A DNA stretch of 5,280 nt from JAICYJ01 sp035473255 (GTDB lineage: Bacteria > Actinomycetota > Thermoleophilia > Gaiellales > JAICJC01). The notes below the pieces were generated by a model. That model was not told the origin of the DNA. It ran no database searches and worked only from the letters and a program-made list of their open reading frames with translations. This document shows, one piece after another, positions 1 through 5,225 of this stretch (the stretch's first letter is position 1; each line of letters opens with the position of its first letter). The stretch covers positions 1-5,280 of the forward strand of contig DATIOK010000121.1 of NCBI GenBank assembly GCA_035473255.1, written 5' to 3'. The translations under genes were made by a program, and so were the position numbers.

Positions 1-249
1 CTGGCCGTGGCGCCCGATGGCAGCGCGTTCTGGTACGAGCAGGCGCGGGGCCATGACGTGCTGCAGTCGCTGCTGCCGGGCGGCGTACCTGCCGGCGCAC
101 CGCCGATCGCCGCCTCCTACGCCTGGTCTCCTAACGGCCGCTACCTGGCGGTGTCGCTGCACGGCCAGGTGAAGGTGTTCGACCGGCGCACCGGCGCGAC
201 CGGCTCGCTCCCGGCGATCGACCCGCGGTGGCTGACATGGACGCGGTGA
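1..249 (+). CDS. C-terminal end of a beta-propeller (WD40/TolB-like) repeat protein, 5' truncated
   Basis: The reading frame is open from the first base of the window and ends at TGA 247-249, giving 82 visible residues; the start lies outside. Third codon positions are mostly G or C, as in the other real genes. The visible part contains a typical propeller blade: SYAWSPNGRYLAV followed by a short strand, GQVKVFDRRTG, which is the pattern of WD40/PD40 repeats (a W-S-P-[ND]-G-[KR]-x-[IL]-A core, then a strand naming a value). An earlier APDGSAFWY stretch looks like the preceding blade. Such domains act as binding scaffolds, often periplasmic or attached to a membrane or kinase domain; which applies here cannot be told from the tail. 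No C-terminal anchor is seen; the protein simply ends WLTWTR. The family is fairly sure, the function unknown. Confidence 0.6.
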   Translation: MAVAPDGSAFWYEQARGHDVLQSLLPGGVPAGAPPIAASYAWSPNGRYLAVSLHGQVKVFDRRTGATGSLPAIDPRWLTWTR

Positions 250-262
250 CACGGCCGCCGTG
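250..262 (+). terminator. Short GC hairpin just after the propeller gene stop
   Basis: CACGG (250-254) and CCGTG (258-262) can pair as a 5-bp stem closed by a CCG loop, starting one base after the TGA stop. No U-tract follows. It sits where a terminator would be useful, between the propeller gene and the promoter-like box at 282. The stem is short and such repeats arise by chance in GC-rich DNA. Confidence 0.25.
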
Positions 263-281
263 CGGGGTCTGACGGCTGCGA

Positions 282-295
282 TAGGCTCTCGGGCG
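282..295 (+). promoter_or_regulatory. Possible leaderless promoter for the membrane protein gene (-10 TAGGCT)
   Basis: TAGGCT at 282-287 matches the actinobacterial -10 consensus TANNNT and ends 8 bases before ATG 296, so transcription would begin at or within a base or two of the start codon. There is no Shine-Dalgarno sequence in front of this ATG and no recognisable -35 hexamer at the usual distance. The same arrangement is seen before three other genes in this window, which is the main reason for calling it. Confidence 0.5.
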
Positions 296-742
296 ATGAG
301 CGCTCCGCAGCCGCAGCAAAGCCAGGTCTACAACTGGCAGACCGCGATCGGCGTTGCCGCACTGGGCACGTTGGCGGCGGTCGGCCTGATCGTGCTGTTC
401 ACCTACCTGGTGGACTGGATCGGCGATTTCTGGTCGCAGGTCGTCTACTTCGTGGCCGTCTTCGGCGGCATCATCGCGCTGGCCCTGCGCAGCCGCGCCA
501 AGGATGAGGCCGACCCCAGCCGGCTGACGCAGGGTGGCCCGCCGATCACGCCGGCCGGGCTGCCGGGACCATTCGTGGTCACCCAGGCGCTGGGCGTGCT
601 CGCGATCGCGATGCTTGCGGTCGGGTTCGCCGTCGGCGGAAACCGCGGAACCACCTGGGCGTTCGCCGGCATGGTGCTGGGCCTGGTGGGGCTGGTCGGT
701 CTGCTGTTCTGGGTGGCCGGCCTGCGCGCGCGCCGCGGCTGA
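296..742 (+). CDS. Small four-helix integral membrane protein, function unknown
   Basis: This encodes a 148-residue protein with four predicted membrane helices, roughly residues 17-39, 45-64, 93-114 and 119-142, arranged as two hairpins joined by a charged, proline-rich loop (about 65-92, with RSRAKDEADPSR). The N-terminus is polar and glutamine-rich (SAPQPQQSQ) and the C-terminus ends in basic residues (RARRG), both probably cytoplasmic. A signal peptide and catalytic motifs are absent. The ATG at 296 is preferred over the GTG at 260 because it has a -10 box 8 bases upstream and gives a polar N-terminus directly before helix 1; the extra 12 residues from GTG look like read-through of the promoter region. 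The Nudix gene follows after 21 bases on the same strand, so co-transcription is likely. I do not recognise the family, and no function should be assigned. Confidence 0.8.
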   Translation: MSAPQPQQSQVYNWQTAIGVAALGTLAAVGLIVLFTYLVDWIGDFWSQVVYFVAVFGGIIALALRSRAKDEADPSRLTQGGPPITPAGLPGPFVVTQALGVLAIAMLAVGFAVGGNRGTTWAFAGMVLGLVGLVGLLFWVAGLRARRG

Positions 743-763
743 GCACCGCCGGGCATCACGGAC

Positions 764-1162
764 ATGGAGCCCGCACCCGCCGACAACCTCGTTCGCGCCG
801 CCGGCGCCGTGCTGGTTGACGGCGAGCGCGTCGCCCTCGTGCATCGCCCCCGGTACGACGACTGGACGCTGCCCAAGGGCAAGCACGAGCCGGGCGAGGA
901 CGACATCGCCGCGGCGCTGCGCGAGGTGCAGGAGGAGACCGGCTTTCACGGCCGCATCGAGCGCGACCTGGGCGTCGTCCGCTACACGGTCGAGAAGCAC
1001 GGCGCCGTCCTGCCCAAGGTCGTGCGCTACTACCTGATGCGGGTCGGGGCGGGCGCATTCGAGCCCAACCACGAGGTGGACGAGCTGCGCTGGGTGACCC
1101 GCGAGCAGGCCGTTCAGCTGCTGACGTACGAGCGCGACCGCGAGGTGCTGGCGAGGTGGTGA
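764..1162 (+). CDS. Nudix hydrolase, single domain, MutT1-like
   Basis: The product is a 132-residue protein consisting of one Nudix fold. The Nudix box GX5EX7REUXEEXGU is complete at residues 39-61: G39, E45, R53-E54, E57-E58 and G60-F61, with the Mg-binding glutamates intact. The strand before it, VALVHRPRYDDWTLPKGK (23-40), closely resembles the N-terminal domain of mycobacterial MutT1, which acts on 8-oxo-dGTP and diadenosine polyphosphates. MutT1 itself carries a C-terminal histidine phosphatase domain; here the gene stops after the Nudix domain, so it may be a stand-alone relative or an Ap(n)A hydrolase. Substrate cannot be fixed from sequence. The protein is probably cytosolic. The ATG at 764 has only a weak GGA in front and no -10 box, so expression probably depends on the upstream membrane protein gene ending 21 bases earlier. 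Confidence 0.9.
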   Translation: MEPAPADNLVRAAGAVLVDGERVALVHRPRYDDWTLPKGKHEPGEDDIAAALREVQEETGFHGRIERDLGVVRYTVEKHGAVLPKVVRYYLMRVGAGAFEPNHEVDELRWVTREQAVQLLTYERDREVLARW

Positions 1163-1170
1163 CGAAAAAC

Positions 1171-1185
1171 TCCGCTGTTTGCGGA
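1171..1185 (-). terminator. Small hairpin with T-run on the minus strand, downstream of the Nudix gene
   Basis: TCCGC (1171-1175) pairs with GCGGA (1181-1185) around a 5-base TGTTT loop. On the plus strand no U-run follows. On the minus strand the hairpin is followed, one base on, by five Ts (complement of AAAAA 1165-1169), which is the shape of a weak intrinsic terminator for antisense transcription entering the Nudix gene. The stem is only 5 bp, so this is tentative. Confidence 0.3.
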
Positions 1186-1193
1186 AATGGGGG

Positions 1194-1222
1194 TTGCCGA
1201 TGTGGCACCGCTGCTCTAGTTT
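1194..1222 (+). promoter_or_regulatory. Sigma70-like promoter TTGCCG-N17-TAGTTT, distal promoter of the response regulator
   Basis: TTGCCG at 1194-1199 and TAGTTT at 1217-1222 are separated by exactly 17 bases, the optimal spacing for housekeeping sigma factors, and lie in a locally less GC-rich stretch of the intergenic region. Transcription would start near 1229 and yield a leader of about 140 bases before the regulator ATG. This is the only box in the window with both a -35 and a -10 element. It would supplement the leaderless promoter at 1356. Confidence 0.45.
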
Positions 1223-1281
1223 CCCCTCTGCGCCGCCCAGGGCAGCCGAGTAGGTTGAACCCAGACGGAGGGACTGTAGAG

Positions 1282-1383
1282 GTGACTCGAAGGTCCGTTT
1301 GGCTGGTGGACAAAAGGCAAGCCGGGGCGGCGAATCTCTGGTCCGGGTCACGGTCTACGATCAGCGCATGCCACGAGTCCTGA
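1282..1383 (+). CDS. Possible 33-residue leader ORF overlapping the response regulator start
   Basis: GTG at 1282 opens a frame of 33 codons ending at TGA 1381-1383, sharing 16 bases with the start of the regulator gene in another frame. GGAGGG at 1267-1272 lies 9 bases upstream and is the only strong Shine-Dalgarno sequence in the window, and the TTGCCG/TAGTTT promoter upstream would supply a transcript. The product, beginning MTRRSVWLVDKRQ, resembles nothing I know. Third-position GC is moderate, lower than in the neighbouring genes. If translated, it could couple or interfere with regulator translation. Chance is a real alternative. Confidence 0.2.
   Translation: MTRRSVWLVDKRQAGAANLWSGSRSTISACHES
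1340..1357 (+). repeat. Three tandem GGTCNN hexamers abutting the regulator -10 box
   Basis: GGTC occurs at 1340-1343, 1346-1349 and 1352-1355, in exact 6-bp steps, the last one touching the TACGAT box at 1356. Direct repeats at this position are typical of OmpR/PhoB-family operators, though those usually repeat at 10-11 bp, so a 6-bp period is not a standard match. GGTC also occurs at 3262-3265 and 3280-3283 in the divergent kinase/thrS region, 18 bp apart. An autoregulatory role is inference only. Confidence 0.3.
1356..1367 (+). promoter_or_regulatory. Leaderless promoter of the response regulator (-10 TACGAT)
   Basis: TACGAT at 1356-1361 fits TANNNT and is followed by exactly 6 bases before ATG 1368, which places the expected transcription start on the A of the start codon. 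There is no Shine-Dalgarno before this ATG. A -35 element is not recognisable, as is common for actinobacterial promoters. Confidence 0.6.
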
Positions 1384-2069
1384 TCGCCGAAGACGACCGT
1401 GTGATCGCCAACGCCATGGCGACGCACCTGCGCCGCGCGGGCATGGACGTCGAGGTGGCGGAGGACGGCGACCGCGCGATCGCGAAGCTCCGCTACGAGC
1501 GCCCCGACGTGGCCGTGCTCGACCTGATGCTGCCGGGCACCGACGGCTGGCGGATCACCGAGACGCTGCGCGCCGAGGGCATCGAGACGCCGATCGTGAT
1601 CGTCAGCGCGCGCGGCTCCGAGCACGACAAGGTGCACGCGCTCGGCATCGGCGGCGACGACTACCTGAGCAAGCCGTTCGGCATGCGCGAGCTGGTCGCG
1701 CGGGTGGAGGCGGTGCTGCGCCGCGCCGGCATGAAGGCTGCGGCGGGCTCCGAGACGATCGTGGCCGAGGGTCTGGTGATCGATCCCGATCTGCACGCCG
1801 CCATCCTGGAGGGAGAGGACGTGGGGCTGACGCCGACCGAGTTCCGCCTGCTCTACGTGCTGGCCGGCGAGCGCGGCCGCGCGCTCTCGCGTGACCAGTT
1901 GCAGCAACGGGTGTGGGGCATCCCGCACCGCCACCGCGACCGCACCGTCGACGTCTGCGTGCGCAAGCTGCGCGACAAGATCGACCGGCGCGCGGACGGC
2001 CACACCTACATCCAGACCCACTACGGAGTCGGCTACAGGTTCGACGCGGTGCCCAAACCGGGCGCCTGA
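1368..2069 (+). CDS. OmpR/PhoB-family two-component response regulator
   Basis: The gene encodes 233 residues, the usual size for the family. Residues 1-120 form a receiver domain with acidic pair E8-D9, phosphoacceptor D52 (VLDLMLPGTDGW), switch residue S80 and conserved K102 (SKPF). Residues about 150-228 form a winged-helix DNA-binding domain: LTPTEFRLLYVL, the recognition-helix region RTVDVCVRKLRDKI, and the terminal hairpin HYGVGYRF. Phosphorylation of D52 by a sensor kinase should promote dimerisation and promoter binding. The ATG at 1368 is chosen because it gives the standard MPRVLIAEDD opening and sits 6 bases from a -10 box. The facing kinase gene (2033-3259, minus) is the probable partner. 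It resembles PhoB/RegX3-type regulators, but no phosphate transport genes are present, so the stimulus is unknown. Confidence 0.95.
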   Translation: MPRVLIAEDDRVIANAMATHLRRAGMDVEVAEDGDRAIAKLRYERPDVAVLDLMLPGTDGWRITETLRAEGIETPIVIVSARGSEHDKVHALGIGGDDYLSKPFGMRELVARVEAVLRRAGMKAAAGSETIVAEGLVIDPDLHAAILEGEDVGLTPTEFRLLYVLAGERGRALSRDQLQQRVWGIPHRHRDRTVDVCVRKLRDKIDRRADGHTYIQTHYGVGYRFDAVPKPGA

Positions 2070-3259
2070 CCGGTGTCGGTGGGCTCGCCGGCAGGCACCA
2101 CCGCGGGAGCGGGCAGCGTCACCCGCACCGTGGTGCCCTGGCCCTCGACGCTCTCCATCACCGCTCGCCCGCCGTGCGCCTCGGCGATGTGCTTGACGAT
2201 CGCCAGCCCCAGCCCCGTGCCGGGACCGGCACGCGAACCCTCGACCCGGTGGAAGCGCTCGAACACCCGTGACAGGTGTTCGGCGGGTACGCCGGCACCG
2301 GTGTCGGCGATCGACAGCTCGACCGCCCCCGTCAGTCCACGGGCGGTGACGTCGATGTCGGCGCCCTCGCCGGCATGGCGGATCGCGTTCTCCAGCAAGT
2401 TGTCCAGGATCACGTCCACCAGCCGTCGCGGGACGGCGGTGACGATTCCGGCGGTGGCGTGCCCGGCCAGCCGTAGCCCGGCCGCCTGCGCGGCGTCGGC
2501 ATGTTGCTCCAGGCAGTCCTCGACCGCCTCGGTGACGTTGGCCGGCTCGCCGCCGGTTATCCCCTCGACCTCCAGCCGGGCTAGCAGCATCATGTCCTCG
2601 ATCAGCTCCCGCATCGCGTCGATCTCGTCGCGCATCTGATCCATGGTCTGCTCGCGCTCGGGCTCGTCCAGCGGCAGCGACAGCGTGTCGACCAGCGCCA
2701 GCATCCGCGCCAGCGGGGTGCGCAGCTCGTGTGACACGCCGGCCGAGAACAGCCGCCGCGCATCCCGGTAGTCGGCCTCGGCGCTCTCGTCGGCCAGCAC
2801 CACGACGCAGCAGCGCGTGCCGCGGTCGGGGTAGGTGCGCAGGTGCGCGTGGAAGCGCCGTCGCTCCGGCTGGTAGACGGTCACGTCGAACGGGCGCGGC
2901 GGCCGGCCGGCCAGCGCATCGTGGACGGCGGTTGCGATCTCCTGGACGGCGGCGGTGGCGCCCACCTCGAGGTCGGGGATGGCCTCCCGCGTGGCCCTGT
3001 TTGCGCGCACAAGGCGGGCGCCCGCGTCGAACAGCATCACGGGCGTGGGGGATGCCTCCATGATGGCGTCGCGCAGCGCCAGCGCGGCGTCGAGCGAGGG
3101 GCGATCGGTGCGGCCTTCGGTGGCCGCCCGAGCGGCGGCCTCCAGATCGCCGCGGCGGCCGAGCAGCGCCAGCGCCCGTCGCCTCTGGCGCTCCCGATGC
3201 ACGAGCGTGGCGACCGCCACCACGAGCAGCAGCGCAAGCACGATCGCGAGGTCCTGCAT
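2033..3259 (-). CDS. PAS-containing sensor histidine kinase (PhoR/SenX3-like)
   Basis: A complete 408-residue kinase. Residues 3-20 form one membrane helix followed by a strongly basic stretch (RERQRRR), so nearly the whole protein should be cytoplasmic. About 66-158 is PAS-like (ASPTPVMLFDAGARLVRAN). The HisKA domain (about 167-233) has the H-box SHELRTPL with phosphoacceptor H177. The HATPase domain (about 277-384) has the N-box DNLLENAIRHA with N291, G1 DTGAG at 319-323, F-box FERFHR and G2 GTGLG at 347-351. All catalytic motifs are intact. A Pro/Gly-rich tail (385-408) follows the ATPase, and its last 11 residues are encoded opposite the end of the response regulator gene. The start is the ATG complementary to 3257-3259, 6 bases from a -10 box. 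Autophosphorylation and transfer to the facing regulator are inferred from proximity. The signal is unknown; there is no extracellular domain. Confidence 0.93.
   Translation of the reverse strand: MQDLAIVLALLLVVAVATLVHRERQRRRALALLGRRGDLEAAARAATEGRTDRPSLDAALALRDAIMEASPTPVMLFDAGARLVRANRATREAIPDLEVGATAAVQEIATAVHDALAGRPPRPFDVTVYQPERRRFHAHLRTYPDRGTRCCVVVLADESAEADYRDARRLFSAGVSHELRTPLARMLALVDTLSLPLDEPEREQTMDQMRDEIDAMRELIEDMMLLARLEVEGITGGEPANVTEAVEDCLEQHADAAQAAGLRLAGHATAGIVTAVPRRLVDVILDNLLENAIRHAGEGADIDVTARGLTGAVELSIADTGAGVPAEHLSRVFERFHRVEGSRAGPGTGLGLAIVKHIAEAHGGRAVMESVEGQGTTVRVTLPAPAVVPAGEPTDTGQAPGLGTASNL
2048..2066 (+). terminator. Hairpin at the 3' end of the response regulator, inside the convergent overlap
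   Basis: GGTGCCC (2048-2054) pairs with GGGCGCC (2060-2066) around the loop AAACC, giving a 7-bp stem that ends directly before the TGA stop at 2067. One pair is T2050-G2064, which works as G-U in the plus-strand RNA but becomes an A-C mismatch in the minus-strand RNA, so the structure favours the regulator transcript. There is no U-tract after it. It could end or protect the regulator mRNA; codon constraint alone could also produce it. Confidence 0.4.
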
Positions 3260-3271
3260 GCGGTCAGCCTA
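3260..3271 (-). promoter_or_regulatory. Leaderless promoter of the histidine kinase (-10 TAGGCT, minus strand)
   Basis: Read on the minus strand, TAGGCT (complement of 3266-3271) is followed by 6 bases and then the kinase ATG at 3259, the same geometry as at the response regulator. No Shine-Dalgarno is present. Its -35 region would fall at about 3289-3294, on top of the thrS -10 box, and shows no consensus hexamer. Confidence 0.6.
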
Positions 3272-3285
3272 ACAGCGCCGGTCGA

Positions 3286-3298
3286 TATGCTCTCTGCC
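3286..3298 (+). promoter_or_regulatory. Leaderless promoter of thrS (-10 TATGCT)
   Basis: TATGCT at 3286-3291 lies 7 bases before ATG 3299. No Shine-Dalgarno is present. With a 17-base spacer the -35 region would be at 3263-3268, overlapping the kinase -10 box. The 39-base space leaves no room for a T-box or other tRNA-sensing leader, which many thrS genes in Firmicutes use, if transcription starts here. Confidence 0.6.
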
Positions 3299-5206
3299 AT
3301 GCGCATTGGACTGCCCGACGGGACCGATCTGGAGCTGGAGAACGGCGCAACCGGCCTGGATGTGGCCAACGCGATCGGCCCGAGGCTGGCCCGGGCCGCG
3401 GTCGCCGTGGGCGTCGGAGACGAGGTGCGTGACCTGCGGCTGCCGCTGACCGACGGCGACCGTGTGCGCATCCTGACGGCTCGCGATGCGGAGGCGCTGC
3501 CGGTGCTGCGCCACTCGACGGCGCACGTGATGGCCGAGGCGGTGCTGCACCTGTGGCCCGACGCCAAGGTGGCGATCGGCCCCGCCATCGCCGACGGCTT
3601 CTACTACGACTTCCAGTTCCCCGAGCCGATCTCGTCGGACGACCTGGGCCGGATCGAGCACGAGATGCGCCGGATCCTCGCCCAGGAGCACCCCTTCGTG
3701 CGCACCGACGGCGTGGACAAGGCCGAGATCCTGGCCCGCTTCGAGGCGGAGGCGCAGCCCTACAAGCTGGAGCTGGCTCGCGATCTGCCGGACGGTGAGA
3801 TCAGCCTCTACACGCAGGATGGGTTCGAGGACCTGTGCCGCGGCCCGCACCTGCAGACGACGAAGCCGATCAAGGCGTTCAAGCTCCTGTCCACGGCCGG
3901 CGCCTACTGGCGCGGGGATTCCGACAACCCGATGCTGACACGCATCTACGGAACCGCCTTCTTCGACCAGGCGGCGCTGGACGAGTACCTGGAACGGGTC
4001 GAGCAGGCACGCCTCCGCGACCACCGCCGGCTGGGCCGTGAGCTCGACCTGTTCCACTTCTCGGACGTGTCGCCGGGCTCGCCGTTCTGGCACCCGCGCG
4101 GGATGGTGATCTGGAACGAGCTGACCACGCTGTGGCGTGAGCTGAACCGGGACCGCGGCTACCAGGAGGTGCGAACGCCCATCCTCTACAACGTGGAGGT
4201 CTGGAAGCGCTCCGGCCACTGGGAGGCCTACCGCGACAACATGTACTTCACCGAGGTCGAGGCGGGCGAGTTCGGCATCAAGCCGATGAACTGCCCGGGC
4301 CACGTCAACATCTTCGGCGATGAGCGCCGCAGCTACCGCGACCTGCCGCTGCGACTGGCCGAGCAGGGGCTGGTGCACCGGCACGAGCCGTCCGGCACCC
4401 TGCACGGCCTGATGCGGGTGCGGCACATCACGCAGGACGACGCCCACATCTTCTGCACCCACGAGCAGATCGAGGACGAGGTGATCGGCTGCCTGGAGCT
4501 GGCGCAGGCGATCTACGGGATCTTCCAGCTCGACCTCCGCATCGAGCTGTCGACGCGACCGGAGAAGCGGATCGGCGCGGACGAGCTCTGGGACGCTGCC
4601 GAGGCGGCGCTGCACGGGGCGCTCGGGCGGGCCGGGGTGGAGTACCAGATGAACGAGGGCGACGGCGCGTTCTACGGCCCCAAGATCGATCTGCACATGA
4701 CCGACTCGATCGGCCGCTCCTGGCAGATGGGCACGATCCAGCTCGATTTCCAGATGCCTGAGCGCTTCGGCATCACCTACACCGGGGAGGACAACGCCGA
4801 GCACACGCCGGCGATGATCCACCGCGCGCTGTTCGGCTCGTTCGAGCGCTTCATCGGCATCCTGATCGAGCACTACGCGGGCGCGTTCCCGGTCTGGCTG
4901 GCGCCGGTGCAGGCGCTGGTGATTCCGGTCGCGGACCGCCACAACGACTACGCCGGTCAGGTGGTGGCCGAGCTGAATGCGGCCGGCCTGCGGGCCGAGG
5001 CGGACACACGCAGCGAGTCTGTGGGAAAGAAGATCGCGGAGGCCGAGCGGCAGAGGATGCCAAGGATCCTGGTCGTCGGCGACCGCGAGGTGGAATCCGG
5101 CCAGGTCTCGGTGCGGCGGCGCGGCGAGGGCGACGCGGGCGCGCAGCCGCTGGCCGACCTGCGCGGCGAGCTGCTCGCGCTCAGCGCCGAGCGCGCACCG
5201 AGCTGA
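3299..5206 (+). CDS. thrS: Threonyl-tRNA synthetase
   Basis: Charges tRNA-Thr with threonine in the cytosol; essential. The 635-residue length is normal for the bacterial enzyme. Residues 1-60 are the TGS domain. The editing domain, which removes mischarged serine, has HSTAH (H72, H76) and DLCRGPH (C180, H184), so editing looks intact. The class II core (about 243-535) carries motif 1 around 280-295, motif 2 at 361-375 (RHEPSGTLHGLMRVR), motif 3 at about 513-522 (GSFERFIGIL), and the three zinc ligands C332 (KPMNCPGH), H383 (QDDAHIFC) and H508 (MIHRA) that recognise threonine. The anticodon-binding domain occupies about 536-628. The frame is open upstream as far as 2843, but that part is antisense to the kinase; ATG 3299 gives the family N-terminus and follows a -10 box by 7 bases. 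The tail after about 600 is ordinary. Confidence 0.98.
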   Translation: MRIGLPDGTDLELENGATGLDVANAIGPRLARAAVAVGVGDEVRDLRLPLTDGDRVRILTARDAEALPVLRHSTAHVMAEAVLHLWPDAKVAIGPAIADGFYYDFQFPEPISSDDLGRIEHEMRRILAQEHPFVRTDGVDKAEILARFEAEAQPYKLELARDLPDGEISLYTQDGFEDLCRGPHLQTTKPIKAFKLLSTAGAYWRGDSDNPMLTRIYGTAFFDQAALDEYLERVEQARLRDHRRLGRELDLFHFSDVSPGSPFWHPRGMVIWNELTTLWRELNRDRGYQEVRTPILYNVEVWKRSGHWEAYRDNMYFTEVEAGEFGIKPMNCPGHVNIFGDERRSYRDLPLRLAEQGLVHRHEPSGTLHGLMRVRHITQDDAHIFCTHEQIEDEVIGCLELAQAIYGIFQLDLRIELSTRPEKRIGADELWDAAEAALHGALGRAGVEYQMNEGDGAFYGPKIDLHMTDSIGRSWQMGTIQLDFQMPERFGITYTGEDNAEHTPAMIHRALFGSFERFIGILIEHYAGAFPVWLAPVQALVIPVADRHNDYAGQVVAELNAAGLRAEADTRSESVGKKIAEAERQRMPRILVVGDREVESGQVSVRRRGEGDAGAQPLADLRGELLALSAERAPS

Positions 5207-5225
5207 TCATCCCGCAGCCGGTGCG
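5194..5225. terminator. Inverted repeat straddling the abutting stop codons of thrS and the next gene
   Basis: CGCACCG (5194-5200) pairs perfectly with CGGTGCG (5219-5225), and inside it GCTG (5202-5205) pairs with CAGC (5215-5218), leaving A5201 as a one-base bulge and a 9-base loop. The resulting 11-bp stem surrounds both stop codons (5204-5209). All pairs are Watson-Crick, so it can form in transcripts from either strand. No U-tract follows on either side, which is not unusual for terminators proposed in GC-rich actinobacteria. A bidirectional terminator is the simplest reading. Confidence 0.5.

Noticed and set aside
1229..1355. A riboswitch in the regulator leader (ydaO/c-di-AMP or GEMM/c-di-GMP type), prompted by GAACCCA, GGGGCGGCGAATC and GGCAAGCC fragments
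   Set aside because: The fragments do not occur in the right order or with the conserved helices of either class; I could not fold a matching core. A covariance-model search would settle it.
1299..1367. N-terminal extension of the response regulator from TTG 1299
   Set aside because: Receiver domains of this family begin with the MPRVLIAEDD-like strand; the extension covers the promoter-like box and has poor codon use at its start.
131..2021. Long minus-strand frames at 131-1351 and 756-2021
   Set aside because: They cross several well-supported plus-strand genes and an intergenic region, and their products are composition-biased without recognisable domains.
2072..2090. Further GC-rich inverted repeats after the regulator stop as a terminator
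   Set aside because: Only short, interrupted pairings are possible, and the region is coding for the kinase on the other strand.
3256..3261. GCATGC palindrome over the kinase start codon as an operator
   Set aside because: A 6-bp palindrome is too short to support a site and arises from the ATG and adjacent GC-rich bases.
2843..3298. In-frame N-terminal extension of thrS by 152 codons
   Set aside because: The extension lies antisense to the kinase, is unlike any synthetase domain, and the standard TGS domain begins exactly at ATG 3299.
3269..4942. A 557-codon open frame on the minus strand, antisense to thrS
   Set aside because: It mirrors thrS codons; its product is low-complexity, rich in R, H, V, L and Q, with no domain. 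Long antisense frames are expected when third codon positions are almost all G or C. thrS is certain.
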